A stretch of DNA of 64,000 nt from Colius striatus (GCF_028858725.1 NC_084760.1:81474367-81538366), one strand, 5' to 3'; positions 1 to 12,733 are shown, numbered from the stretch's first letter. Made by a program: numbers and translations. Notes: generated by a model from the letters alone, not told the origin.

Positions 1-2985
1 AACAGGAGTGGGCTGAATTCTCAAGCCTGGATCGGTGCCAGGTATTACTGTTGTCTCTGTGAGTTAAAGACGTCATGGAAATATTGAACTCGAACAGAGT
101 GTACCTGTATGCATCCCACACAAACACACAGAGCCAAGGTGGCCATGGCAAGCGGCAAGGCAGTGTTTGCAACTAACATACTGACCTGAAGTGCTTCAAA
201 GCCACTACAAGCACTCCCTTGGTGAAATGTCGACCAGAATGACTCATTCAAATGGATCGTGATATGCAGCCCTCAGCCCAGCCAGGCTGTGCGTGGAACC
301 AAGACACTCCCATTTTCTCCCCTCCAGCATACTTCCCTGACCAAATCCAGGACAGAGCCATTTGGCTCTGACTGGAGCTGGTCAGAACATGTTTTTCTTC
401 TCTTCTCTTTTTCCCTCCTTCACCCTTTGGAAAATGTTGACATTTCAGCAAAGGGCTGAAAACCCAAACCCTGAATATTTTCCATTGGAAAACGCTTCGG
501 GAAAGGGAGGGAAATAGTCCCCAAACTGCCGACAATCAAATCTGTTTTGCTTTTAAGACTTCTGGGTTTACGAGAGGGGAGTCTCATTTGGAGGACAGAA
601 AACACTTTCTATGAAAATATCTGTTCTCTCAAAACCCTTTTTTTTTTTTTTCACTAGAAAAAGTGTTCCAACTGGCATCCTTTTCACTGGTGATGGTTTG
701 GACATTCTCTACATCTAAGTTTGGAATCGACTTGAAGAAAACTTAATTAGTTTTATTGGAATATACGGCACAAATGACACTCCCACAGCACAACTGATAC
801 TCTCTTGGCATTCTCAGTATCCTGAGAATATACCCTGATATTCTCTCTTTGTCGGCAGTGCTGCTTACACAAACATCTCAAGCAAGTTTGGAACTCAGTT
901 TCTGGCGATGCCGTGCTCCCACAGCTCCCAGACTGACTTGCGTCACACCTCAGAACACGTTCTGGAAGAGAATCCACCTTTCCTAAGTTCACATCAAAGG
1001 CTATAAAGGAAGCAATACGTACCGAAAGGTGTAATGCCTGTAACTGTCCGTGAGTAACTGATAGCACAGAAACACTAACAAAGCATTTTGTTCTGATGTC
1101 TTCAGCTGATTTAAATTTCTGTCTGAATTGTAATGTACACCTGAAACATGTTTTATCTCATCTTTGCATATCATTCTGCTTGTCTCTAACTTAAAAAAGG
1201 GACAATGTTAGCACGATAGAACACACATTATTGTAAGAGATGAATTATGCCCAAAACCGTCTACTATATGTGGCTAATAGCAGGTTAGAGTTTAAAAAAG
1301 GAAAGGTCTTAAAACAAGCACACACTGGTCATAAATACATTCAGGCTGCAAACTTGCAGAAGCATTCAAAACAACAGCAGATTGAAGTTCAGAATAACTT
1401 TCAGGAGGAAAAATGGGAATAAAGAACTGAACAGTTTGAAGACAGATCTTTTTCCGTTGTGGGATATCAGGAAAAGATTCAGTGACCCGGAGGTCCCTTT
1501 GGATTTGTTGTGACCCTTTCCCCATTTTTTCCCACACTGAATCTTCCCAGTTACTCTTTACATTTTCTCTGGTATGATTTAGAAATTGAGCTGCTGGGCT
1601 TTGTTCTGATTTAGCACAGGTCTCTATCCCTTGTCACCTCCAGGTTTTTACGAACTAACTACTTGTATCTGAATTAAGTCAGAGTGAAAGAAGGGTCATA
1701 TTTGACTTCATGAAACCCCTACTTTTTATTTTCTTCTCATTTTAGGACCATCTCTCCATCACTGTTAAAGCTTGTAAAGCAGTAAGTTTAAAAACATAAC
1801 TATGCAAAATCTCAATCTTGGACCTCACCTTTGGAGACAACTAAATTGCACATTGATAAAAGGAAGAGGCACTGAATAATGCATCTGATAACTTAGTATC
1901 AAGAAACACAGAACTCCTAAGGCCCTGCATTGGTGCTCTGTGCCTTTTGTCATAATTTTTCAAGATAATAAAGCATTTTTTCACTTACAGAACTCTACTT
2001 TTGAGTTAATAAAGTCAAAAGATGAAGAGCTTTATTTCCTCACTTTGGAAGCACAACTGCAAGTGAGAAGGCACAGCAAAGACCTGAGAAACAACCATCC
2101 AGAGATGCAGAGCTGTATCCAGCCATTGGGTGCCCACTGCCGCCTCATAGCTGAGATGTAGCTACATGATCTGCACAAGGCTGAGCTGCTCTTGCACCCA
2201 TCAGTACTGAAGGGGCAGATGAAGAAACAAGGAGATCTCATGTAAGAAGATAAAGGATCAAATGAATCACCCAGTCACTGTGTGAAATGTAACGACTGGG
2301 AGACCGAACAGATTAAGCCAGGGCTTGTGACTGTTGATATTCACGGAAATATGTTCCATAAGTCCAGCTTTCTGAGAAAAATCAGATTCTAGCTTCCTTC
2401 TGGTAATTTCAAGAGGCAACAAGCTGTTCATGTGACCTTCAGATCAGGCTGGCACAGGGACTGAATCCTACAACAAAAACTGAGGAACAACCCATCTGGG
2501 CCAGAGCTGTGGTCCTCTACTGCCAGCTGGGGCAAGGTGGGAGTGACTAGCCAGGGAGAGCACACAGGCCTGGACATTTCCCTCTCCCTTCTGCTTCCTT
2601 AGCATTCACCTCTGTTGGATCGGGATGCTAGATCACACATCTTGCCTGTTCCCTTTAATGTCTGTTTACATTTCTGTTTGCAAATTTGCCTCATTTTGAG
2701 CCCTCTGATGCTGTCTGCCTCTGCAGGCTGCCAGGCCAGCAACTGCCAGAAATTCTCTACCTGATAGGTCATAATTTCTTTAATCTGTTATAAACACATG
2801 TCCTGCTAGATCACTGAGTGCTCCCTCTTCTAGTGTTGAGCGATTTGGCTACTAATGGCTCTGTATTCATCTCAGCTGCTCTGATTTTGTGAACCCAGAA
2901 AAACAGCTAAGAATCGCAATATTGGGCTGCTCTTCCCACCCTGTCACTTGCTGATCTGCCCAGAGTGGTTTTATGCTTGGAGCAC
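1..2985. other. Intergenic DNA, no gene recognised
   Basis: I see no exon, RNA gene or well-preserved repeat here. Open frames reach only about 100 codons, occur on both strands, and match no family I know. A 14-T run lies at 638-651. Decayed transposon sequence could be present below what can be recognised by eye. Confidence 0.6.
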
Positions 2986-3603
2986 TGTCATGGTTTAGCA
3001 AGGAACAGCTTTTGCTTGGTAACAGGGGGAGCAGGTTGCAGTGAAGACCTGGTAAAGAATTCTCAGACTTTCCCCAGGCTCTTGGGTTCAGACCCACCTC
3101 CAGCCCGGCTGGGCCACTCTGGCACCTCTGCCATCACTATTTAAGGACGGGAGTTTGAAGTGCTTGGGAGGAGGTGTAAGAGTGGTACAAGATGGAGGTG
3201 AGCACATTAACCCCACAGTTAGAGAAGGAAGAAGGAAGGAGGAGCACCAGACCAGAGACCCCTCTGCAACCTGTGGTGAGAATGCAGGCTGTACCCCTGC
3301 AACCCATGGAGGGCTCTGACCCTGGGAAGAGGGAAGGGGTGGGGAGAGGGTAGTCTTAAATGGCTGGTTGTACTCTTCATCGTTGTTGTTTTGTGTTGGT
3401 TATGTTTTGGGGTTTTATGGTTATGTTTTAGTTGATGTTGCATTAAATTATTTTCTGTTTCCTTCCCCAAGCCAAATAGCCTGGTCTGTTTTGTCCTGGA
3501 CCTTAAGCAGCAATTAAGCTCTCCCTGTCCTGTGGCAATCCTCAGGTCTTGTACTTGAGGCGAATTGTGGTCTTTTGTTCCCTGATGGGCCTAAACCATG
3601 ACA
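2986..3603 (+). mobile_element. Solo LTR of an avian endogenous retrovirus
   Basis: The 618-bp element begins TGTCATGGTTTAG (2986-2998) and ends with its exact reverse complement CTAAACCATGACA (3591-3603), so it carries the TG...CA ends of an LTR inside a perfect 13-bp terminal inverted repeat. The flanks AGCAC and AGTAC could be a 5-bp target duplication with one change. A TATA-like TATTTAA lies at 3139-3145 and an ATTAAA poly(A) signal at 3442-3447, in the right order for U3-R-U5. No gag, pol or env frame and no second LTR lies nearby, so this looks like a solo LTR left by recombination. Many avian LTR families share the TGTCATGGTTTA start. I cannot assign the family by eye. Confidence 0.82.
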
Positions 3604-6600
3604 AGTACTCTGGCTGTTATCAAACTCAGAGGGGAGAAAACTGACAGCGGAGCAAACAGAGTGCAACTTCCTTCCAGTGCTCTGCTTCCCGCTCAGCTGC
3701 TGGCTGGTGATCCAAGGGCCCCCGTGTGCGGCTCAGGGCTGGATGTCGGTGGCCTTGTCCCTCTCCTGGGCCTCGGCAGGGGGCTGCAACACAGCAAGCA
3801 GGATTCTGGGGAGGGTAGGCTGGCAGCCCCGGCGGGGGTGGCCGGGGCATCTTCCAAAGTGGCTTTAATTAATGAGCACATGTGCAGCGAGGAGAGTTAT
3901 AGCATCCCACTCAAATTGTTGACTTGGAGCTGCTTCTGGAGACAGCCGTATTCTGCTCATTAGGAAAGAGCTTTTTTGCAATGCCCTTGGATTGGACAGC
4001 TCTTGGATTGCACCACGAGATCAAGTCCACGTACGGGCTGCCTGCCTTTCGGCTGCCAGCTCCAAGAGGGTTGTTTTTCTTGTCTTCTCATTCTCAAGGA
4101 GTGCTCAGCCAGATGGCCTGTTTTCGAATGCACTGTGCGTTGGTTGGATGTGTGTTTGGAGAGTCTGCCAGCTTCACGAGAAGGAAGAAAGAGCAAAAGA
4201 AAGGGAAAAAAGCGCCATTTGGTATCTATCTCTGGGACCCAGCCAGAGTTGAGGCTCTGTTTGAAGAAGGGGGGAGTCTTAAGAGAGAAACTCTAGACAA
4301 AATTGAAAGCTGGAAAAACTTTCAAGCTTGACAGACTGGGAGACTGAAGTTCTGTGCAACACCCAGCCACTACCTGGCTCCCTTGCAAACGTGGAGCAGA
4401 GCCCCTCAAGAGCAACAGTAAGAGCAAGCAGAAGCCCCAAGCACCTGTCTTGCTGCCCTCCCAGAGTACCTTACCTATGGGCAGAGATGTGCAGAGGTGA
4501 CCCAGCCAGCCTGCCCACCGATGCTGGATCAGGCTGTCCGTGGCTTCTAGGATTTTGCTCTTAGTTGACCAAAACCTGCAATTGCAGCGCGCAGCCCATA
4601 CACATCGGCCCAGGCAGCGGAGCCACAACGGAGCAGTACGAAATCACTGCCACTGCAGCAAGCTCTCGAAGAAGCTAGCCTCAATTTTACTACATGCCAA
4701 TGGCGTTTTCTTGCACTCTCTGATATTCACTTCCCAGAAATACCTTCTGATGATTTTGGGCAGCAAATAAACACAGGCCAAAGCAGAGCAACGGCTTTTT
4801 CCAGCACTCATTGGCAAATAATTTGAACCTGATGAGAAAAATCTGTTGGTGAAGGGAAGGGGGAAGTTTTGACGTTTGGGTGGATTACGCTTGGCTTTCT
4901 TTTCTTAACTAGATGTCGTGTTGTGGTAACAACACATTGTTCCAAGCAGCAGGAGGAGGTCTTGTTAAGCGGAGCCGGAGAAAGCCACATTTGTAACCAT
5001 CCCCTCTGGCTGACACGCCACTGTGTCTTACAAGAAGACTCATCTGCTCGCTTACTGAAGCCGCGACACGAAGATGGTTGTGGGAGTGTGTGTATCTGTG
5101 CAGGAGGGTGTGGTAGCTGCAAACCCCACGTCTCTGCTGATTGCATCAAATTATTTTCACTGAAGTGGTCAGAATTCGCAGGCCCAGGGCAGACAGTGTG
5201 TCCATGGCAACACCAGCCAGGCTGTGGGTTGCAGACACTTTGCAGACAGCCAAGGCAAAGTGGGCCCTTCTCAAGGCTTCTCTGGGCCAAACATCTTGGG
5301 CAAAACCTGCCAGTATCTGCAGCGTGGCCCAGGACTTCCTGACTGCCACTATGCCAGGCCCAAGAAATACACAACACTCACTTCACAGCAGTAGCATGGA
5401 CAGTATTTGCAGTCTCCAGAACAGGACCCTTCTCCAAACACAGGGAAACCTCATTAGCTATCAGCAAAACAGCATCTCTGATAGGGAGAGCGAGCAGTGC
5501 AGGCACCGTCCTGCACTGGAAGGAGGATTATCCGATTCAAGACAGTGACTGTGTCATGCAGATACATTCTTGCATGGCTAGGAAGGATGAATGCTGAGCT
5601 TGCCTCCCTTCCTACTCTGACAGGACCCAATTTTGGTAAATAACCCTAACATAAAAAAAATGGCTGCAGTACCTACATTCACAGCTGAGACCGTTACAAG
5701 AGATTTGGTTTCCTATCTGCCAGAAAACAAGGTGGGGGAAATCCAACAGTTAACATTCAACCATTCTCTCCAGAGCTTTAGAGCACTCATTAAACCATTC
5801 AGGCAAAGGCCTGATTGTCATGGAATCAGTAAAGGAAGGATTTCTGTAATTGCACAGAAAATTCAGGGGTCCAGGAGTCACAAGACTGGGTTTTGCCACA
5901 GATCAATTAAATGCCTTAGGCTAATTGCTGCACCTCTTGGCAAATGGAAAGAATAATTACCATGACATTCACATGAGTACTGTTGGGAGGAGGCAGCTGC
6001 CCATTTACAAAGGTCCTCGGTGAACTTTGGGTGGGAGATCAGCTAGAAACAACATCCAGCTGTCTGCTCTCCTAAACTGCACTTGTGTCAGACACCAAGA
6101 CCAGTCTCTGCATTTTTTGCAGATGGTAATGTTCATGTGCTGTATTTCATGTATGTATGTAGTGCTGCCTGACTCCTGGACAAGTGCATCTGCAGCACTC
6201 TGCCTAACATGGAGCTTCAGGCAGGAGTTGACAGGCCAGTTTAAAAAAAACCAAAACAACAATTTCCTTTAGGTTACCTGGCCAGGTGTCATTACACACC
6301 TAACGTCGTCCAAGGAGGGAAGCTAGAAGAATTACCCAGATGTGGGATTTGGGAAATTTGTGTGCTGTAAAGATGGGAGAGGCCTGCCTTCTAGCACCAG
6401 CTCTGGCTGCTCTGCCACCAGCCTTTTTGTATAACTTTTTTAGCCACTTGGTACCTGGATGGGTGATCTCCAACAGATGAAGAACCAGAGGTTCAGAAAG
6501 TCTCTCTCCAACTATGTGGAGGTCAGTACATACCTCAGCATGGCATGGGTGGCATTGTGTTGTCCATTATGAATAACAACCTTGACTGTGGCTGCGCCCG

Positions 6601-7611
6601 AGTTCAGTAGCACCTACTGATGTACTATGCAGGATGGCTCCAATACTGCAGCAAAGCGGCTTCCTTAGGTACCCTTCTCCTTCAGCAGAGAAGGAGTGAG
6701 CTCTCCAACCCAGTTTAAAATGGCCACACATCGCTGCTTATCTAATTTTCTATAGGTAAGTTTTTTCTTCCCCAGCAGATCTGCAACACATGCATGGCCT
6801 CGCTCTGCACCCAGAATCTCTTAGAGCATGTTCTTAACTTCATTAGAAAGAGTGCTATTGCTAGCAAGAAGAGATGATGAGGACCACACAGAACTTCTAT
6901 TTCTTAGTTGCTGGTGAAATTTCCTCTCTGTGCTACGTCTTCAAACAAGAGGAGATGACATAACAGGCACAGGACAGAGCTGAGCATCAATAGCGAGGAC
7001 ATGATGATGAAGCTGAAGATCTGGTTTAAGTTGAAAGCCTAGATATACACAGAGTGGATGGTGTCTGAGACCCATACTGCTTATATTGAGAAGCCTACGC
7101 AGGCCAGGAATCGAGCCAATCCTGTTCTCTCAGAGTGTCTTGGTCATATTCATTCTCTCAGTCCATGAGCTTCCCATCATTTTGTTAGTGGTCCAAGTCT
7201 CCTGTAGACCTTCTGATTAACAATACTGGGGAAAGCAGAGGTTAAAAAGATTAGAACTCCTTTTGAAGTTGGGGGAAGGAAAAACTTTCAAGAATGACTT
7301 ATGGCTGAAGTAGCTCCATCACTTAAATGCAGAGACCCGTTCAATTCATGACTGGGGCTGGATGTAAGGACAAAGATGGTTGCTTTCAAAAATCCTGGTC
7401 AAAGATTAAATGCAAAACCATAGAGTGGAAAACAGCTCAGCATATGTTCAAGAAATGGAACTCTCAGACATAAATTCACTTTACTGCATCACTGACTTTT
7501 AAACTGACCGCACAGAAGTTCACAAGCCTATTTTCAAAGAGTGGGTACCCATATAGGTAGATATTACATATGTGGCTATTATTCACACATGATTTCTTGG
7601 CAGGCATTTCA
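3604..7611. other. Intergenic DNA with GC-richer, ORF-dense patches
   Basis: No gene is recognised. At 3660-4330 and 4808-5548 the sequence is GC-richer and open on both strands: frames of 121-135 codons, and a 189-codon minus frame facing a 157-codon plus frame. None matches a known family, and simultaneous openness on both strands suggests base composition. A weak MIR-like stretch may lie near 5860-5960. Nothing is recognised at 6000-7600. Confidence 0.5.
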
Positions 7612-8698
7612 CCATGACTTTAGCAAGGCTTGACACAGTCTACCACAATATTCTTGTATTCAAGTTAGGATGTTATGGTCTGGATGGGTGGACCAGCAGA
7701 GGTAAAAAACAGTTGGATTGTCAGGCTCAGAGAGAAGTGGATATATGTCATACTCTGCCTGAGGCTGATAAAAAGTGGGGTACTTTTTATCAGGGGTCTG
7801 TCCCGAGGCCTGTCCCGCTTAAACATCCTTAGCAGTTGTCTGAATGGGGCAATGGAGCACTTGCTCATCAGCTTTGGAAATGGCTTCAAAGAAGCGGGGC
7901 AGCTGATTCAGAGGGCCCTGGACAGGCTGGAGGAATGGGCTGATGGGAACCTTATGAAATTCAGCAAGGACAAATGCAAAGGAAGAGCCCCTGCAGCAGT
8001 ACAGACTGGGACTGGCGGGCAGGGGAGCGGCTCTGCAGAAAATGGGGATGCAGGCAGAGAGCAAGCTGGGCATGAACCAGCAGTGTGCCCTGGCAGCAGA
8101 GAGGGCCAGAGGCATTCTGGGCTGTATTAACAGGGTCACAGCCAGGAAGCTGACAGCTGTGTTTATCCCCCTTCCCTAGGTACTTGGATGGCACTGAAGT
8201 ACTGAAACCAGTTTTGGACCACAGTGGAGAAAAACATCAACACTTCGGAGCAAGTTCAGCAGACACCACCAAGATGGTCGAGGGCTGGAGCCCTCTGAGG
8301 AGGGGCTGAGGGAACTGGGGTTGTTAGGCCTGGAGAAGAGACAGCTTTGTAGGGGACAAACAACCCCAACAACTCCTACAAGAAGGTTATCAAGAAGATG
8401 GACCCAGGCTCTTCATCGTAGTGCATGGTGAGAGGACAAGAGACAAAAACCATAAATTAAAATGGAAGGGGTCCACTCAGGTTGACTATGAGGAAATGCA
8501 TTTTCACCGTGGGGACAGTCAAGTACTGCCCAAAGAGGTTGTGCAGTTACCATCCCTGAAGGTTTTTTAGGCCCCAGCTGTTGAAAGCCCTGAGAACCTT
8601 TTCTCATCTTATAACTGACCTCTTCCTTCTTTGAACTGAACATTAAACTAGAAGTGTCCTGAAGTCCCTTCCAACCTGAGCAATTCTGTGATTGTATG
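7612..8698 (+). mobile_element. CR1 LINE, 5'-truncated, with decayed reverse-transcriptase end
   Basis: The left part translates to a decayed form of the CR1 ORF2 reverse-transcriptase segment (RLDTVYHNIL, then LGCYGLDGWT), followed by CR1 text such as the stretch encoding LDRLEEWADGNLMKFSKDKC. The right end has the CR1 tail TCCCTTCCAACCTGAGCAATTCTGTGATTG. This is the longest CR1 copy in the window. Reading frames are broken by stops and indels, so it is inactive. An unusual hairpin at 7765-7793 is listed separately. Confidence 0.9.
7765..7793. repeat. Hairpin, 12-bp perfect arms, inside CR1
   Basis: CTGATAAAAAGT (7765-7776) and ACTTTTTATCAG (7782-7793) are exact reverse complements around the loop GGGGT. 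I do not recall such an inverted repeat in this part of CR1, so it may be local to this copy. Confidence 0.85.
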
Positions 8699-9157
8699 GT
8701 TTTGAAAGGTATTTGGGAGCCTGAGAATACATCAGCTGACTGCCCAGTCCCTCTGCACAAGTAGAAACTACTCAAACAAAAGTCACAGTGAATCATTTGC
8801 AAAAAAATATTTGTTTGCATAAAACAATTCATTGAAAATTTTAGACTAACAAATCGTGAGCATAAGTCTTTCTGTCTGTTCTTCACAGCTTGAGAAGAAA
8901 TGCAATTTCAGTTAATTTATTGCCCAGTTACACACGAGTTTTCCTTAATGCCCAGTCACCAGTTAGTAAATTGAAAACTCTGTTCTCTCTCATTGTGGGC
9001 TGTCATCTATACATGAAAAAGAATGAGGATGCCAAATACCAAAGCGGCTAGAAATATTTTGTTGATTATTACTATGGCATATTCCAACTGAAAACTCAGA
9101 TTGCTTCACTGCTAATTAATTAAGCCTAGAAATACTTCTGCCAGGCAGTTTGATATC
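8699..9157. other. Intergenic DNA, nothing recognised
   Basis: AT-rich sequence between a CR1 copy and a MIR-like fragment. No coding exon or repeat was recognised. Confidence 0.55.
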
Positions 9158-9300
9158 ATCACCCCTTTTTACAGATGGGGGGAAACCGAGATAAAACATT
9201 TACTCATGGCCACTCTGTGAATGAGGGGCAGAACCAGAAATAAAACCTGGGAATCCTGGCTCAGAGTCTCCTCTTACATTCCCTAGACAAAGCTTCTTTC
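9158..9300 (-). mobile_element. MIR-like ancient SINE fragment
   Basis: The plus strand reads like an inverted MIR: TTTTTACAGATGGGGGGAAA, then a diverged form of the block containing the core motif (GGCCACTCTGTGAATGAGGGG), then GGCAGAACCAGAAATAAAAC and CTGGGAATCCTGGCTC. The order of these blocks matches the MIR consensus. Divergence is high, as expected for a family that predates birds. Confidence 0.6.
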
Positions 9301-9670
9301 CTGTAAAATTTAATCTACGCTCTTCATAAAATAATTAGAGCCAATTTATTTCCTCACTCGTTAACAATGAAATCTGACAGGCTTTGTATTCAGGATGCTG
9401 AAGCTCAGTTAGGGGACCAAGGCTCTTCTCCATGAGGAGACGCCTGGAATGTCAGTCTTTGGGTGGCTTAGTAGTGGCATGGTTCCAGCTCCCAGGTACT
9501 TGAACTCCTGCCCAAATTCCTGTGGCAAAGATTTAGGGAACAATTGGAAAGTAAATGACCAAAGTGATCTCCCCCAAAAGTTAAGGAAGGATTTAGACAA
9601 ACAGCAGCTGGGTTTGTAATGCTCATGCTTTGTCCTCAGTGGCACTTAAAGTATGAAAGAACAGATAGTT

Positions 9671-10338
9671 AGGGGGTGTTAATCGACAACCGGCTGATCA
9701 TGAGCCAGCAGTGTGCCCAGGTGGCCAAGAAGGCCAATGGCATCCTGGCTTGTATCAGAAATAGTGTGGCCAGCAGGACCAGGGAAGTGATTGTTCCCCT
9801 GTACTCAGCACTGGTGAGGCCACACCTCAAGTGCTGTGTTCAGTTCTGAGCCCCTCACTACAAGGACATTGAGGTGCTGGAGCATGTCCTGAGACGGGCA
9901 ATGAAACCGGTGAATGGTCTGGAGAAGAAGTCTGATGAGAAGTGGCTGAGGGAGCTGGGGATGTTTAGCCTTGGAGAAGAGGAGGCTGAGAGGAGATGTG
10001 ATCACTCTCTACAACTACCTGAAGGGGAGTTGTAGTGAGGTGGGGGTCAGTCTCTTCTCTCCAGTAATGAATGATAGGACGTGAGGAAATGGGCTCAAGT
10101 TGCACCAAGGGAAGATTAGATTGGACATTAGGAAGAACTTTTTCACTGAGAGGGTGAAAGCATTGGAACGGGCTGCCCAGGGAGGTGGTGGAGTCACCAT
10201 CCCTGGAGATATTCAAAAGATTCAGAGATGAGGTGCTGAGGGACATGGGTTAGGTTAGTGACGGGCCTGGCAGTATGAGGTTAGTGGTTGGACTGATTGA
10301 TCTTAAAAGTGTTTTCCAATCATAACAATTCTGTGATG
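9671..10338 (+). mobile_element. CR1 LINE 3' fragment (older subfamily)
   Basis: It contains CR1 blocks in order: ATGAGCCAGCAGTGTGCCC, GCCAAGAAGGCCAATGGCAT, GTACTCAGCACTGGTGAGGC, CTGAGGGAGCTGGGGATGTT and GGAACGGGCTGCCCAGGGAG. The tail is GATCTTAAAAGTGTTTTCCA followed by ATTCTGTGATGG. This tail type (short, ending with a TTTTCCAA block) differs from the TCCCTTCCAACC type and matches the copy at 27944-28316. Confidence 0.93.
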
Positions 10339-10339
10339 G

Positions 10340-10533
10340 ACCTGCCAGAGCACTGCAATGGGCTGCCAGGATGGGTTGTGGAGTCTTCTTCTCTGGAGAC
10401 ATTTAAAACCCACCTGGATGAGTTCCTCTGTGACCTATTCTAGGTCAGACCTATTCTGCTCTGGGAGGGGGGCTGGAGTAGATAATCTTTCAAGGTCCCT
10501 TCCAACCCTTGAGAATCTGTGATTCTGTGATTC
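10340..10533 (+). mobile_element. CR1 LINE 3' end, second copy abutting the first
   Basis: A second CR1 3' end follows directly: CACTGCAATGGGCTGCCAGG, CATTTAAAACCCACCTGGAT, TTCAAGGTCCCTTCCAACCC, and a tail of ATCTGTGATTCTGTGATTC. It belongs to a different tail type from the copy that ends at 10338. Confidence 0.92.
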
Positions 10534-12733
10534 ACTTGCCTGTGAGCCACACAAACAGTTCTTCAAGTGAATGTGCTGAAAAAGCTCTGAGATACAGGGA
10601 ACTCATGGCAGTACTTCAGATGTGCCCCTCCATTCTGCTGCCTTCAGTTCCATCAGACCTGGAGCACACAAAGTTCCTAAGGGCTTACAGCTCACTAGCA
10701 GTGACTTGCAGTACCTTGGATTGTGTAGGAAGTTAATGAGTCATGGACTTCTCTACCTTCCCTACCCAGAGCTCACTATCCTCTCTGTCATCACTCTCAA
10801 AGTTTCCTCACAGGCCAAGGAAATGAAACATGAAGAGCTCCAGAAGTGCTGACCATCCAACTCTGAGAGTTGCTCAGCAGCTCCTAACCACAGGCCATTA
10901 AGTTTGAAGCTGGAGCATCCCAGACTAGGGGATGCATTTCATGGGTGCCCTACTTGCCTAGAATCACAAAAAACAGGCTCTGGCAAAGGAGTGGCAGACT
11001 CAAGATTTCCAGATTAAAAAACCTGTACTTTTGCTGCTTTGATGTATTTTTCTTCTGCAAAGCAATACAAGAATGACTATTCCCACAGAGCTCTTGGGGA
11101 AGTTCCGCATGCCCTCTGCCTTGCTCTCTTCAGCTTTTGGCTATATGAAAACTTTCTGCAGAGTAGATTGAGTACACTAATCATAAAGTCCAGAGAACAG
11201 AAAAAGTGAGGGAGGGACCACATTTTACAAGGAATTCTTGGGGCATATGGAAGCTCATAGCTCATCTTCTCTGGTTCTTGTGCTATCTGCCCCATCTCTA
11301 CCAAGTCTCCAAGCTCAGGTCCAGTAGGTGGCATGTTTGAATTGACTTTGAGCATCTGGAAATAGTTTGCTACTTGTAGTTCCCTCCCTCAAAGCTCCAT
11401 TTGTGGCTACACGTGGCTAACAAATTGCTGCTTCTTTGGCCCCAGATGTCTGCTATGGCCCTTCCCTTTCCCTCTGGGGCATTTTTAGCTACCAGGACAG
11501 AGCATGCATCCCTCCTGCAGTGAGGCAGACTGACAGAAAACAATGGCAGGAAAGCCCATTGTCTTAATATTTGGGGCTGATCACCTAGGCTCTGCCTGCC
11601 CACTTCCCTTGGTCCAACATTGTGTTGGTGACCTATGAAGCTTGAGTTCATACACACCTTCTCCCACAGGGATGATAAATTTGCATACTCCCAGACAAGG
11701 TCTGTGGAGCAGCAGTGTGAAAAGGGGGAACAGGGAGAGGAGGGAAAACACAGAAAAGAGAATTTGTACCTTTCAAAGCACAACTAAAAGGTCCGGGGAA
11801 CAAAGGAGGTTTGCCATGGCTTTGGCTCAAGACCAAAGCCCAGACGTGGCGGTGGCTTTCTGAACTTATAGCTGAAAGTAGTAGAAAGAGGCTCTTATTT
11901 TTAAGACACTGATGTCACTGAGAGCTGCTCGCAAGAGTCCAAAACTGCACAAAGAGAGTGCAACTCAAAGACGCAAGCTTTTCCATCTCCTTGATTTTCA
12001 CTTGGAGGGGGAGAGGTTGGTGGGATTCAAGTGTCATGTAGCAGGAGAGAGTTTAGGCTGTACTGCCTCAATGGCTCCAGAGAGATGGAGAGCAAACACA
12101 ACCACAAGTGCCTGTCTGGTTGAAGTAGGGTCATGGGAGGCTGAGGATAGAGGAGGAGCTATTTCTTCACCAAGCTGTGTGTTCAATGGAAACATGCGCT
12201 GGCAACAAAGGAGAGGTCAGCTGAAACTCAAAACATGAAACTGAACTAGTGGCTTTCTAAGGAAAAGCTGAAGGGGAAGTTCCACAGTCTGTTTCAGTGC
12301 GGCAAATAATGGCAAAACATTGCAGCCAAGGAGAAGGGAGTCAGGTTAATTTGTACTTAAGAGGAGACTTGGTACTCTGCTGAGCTAAAATGTGTTTGAT
12401 TGTTGTACAGACACAGTTTCTATGTGGGCATCTAGCTCTTTCAAATATAGATAAGAATGACTGAGGACATTCTCAAGAGAGGATAACCTTCTATGGTGTT
12501 GAATCTTTGACCAGAAGTCACACCAGCCTTCACAAATTCCTTCACAAATGCCCAGCTTGATAATCACTATGGAGCCTGGTAATTATGAGAAATCACTGGG
12601 ATGGAGAGGTCAGGAACCATTAGGTACAATAACTTAGTATCAGTTGAAGCAGATGCTTAAGAAGTTTCTTGGGTGATAAAAAATGCCCTTCTTTCAGGAG
12701 TTCCCTGGTTTAGGAGTATAGTTGATGTACAAT
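10534..12733. other. Intergenic DNA, nothing recognised
   Basis: Frames of up to 137 codons (11370-11783, minus) occur, but none resembles a known protein and none is bounded by convincing splice sites. I see no repeat with a recognisable end. Confidence 0.55.

Noticed and set aside
353-370. Hairpin CAGAGCCA-TT-TGGCTCTG
   Set aside because: Arms of 8 bp are expected about once by chance in a window of this size.
4808-5377. 189-codon minus-strand frame
   Set aside because: It overlaps long plus-strand frames over the same bases, is Cys- and Pro-rich in a way typical of translated noncoding GC-rich DNA, and has no recognisable domain.
5860-5960. MIR-like SINE
   Set aside because: A few words resemble MIR, but the block order is not convincing.
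6780-7130. Possible decayed membrane-protein pseudogene on the minus strand
   Set aside because: One frame shows a hydrophobic run but is broken by several stops, and no family could be named. Chance hydrophobic translation is more likely.
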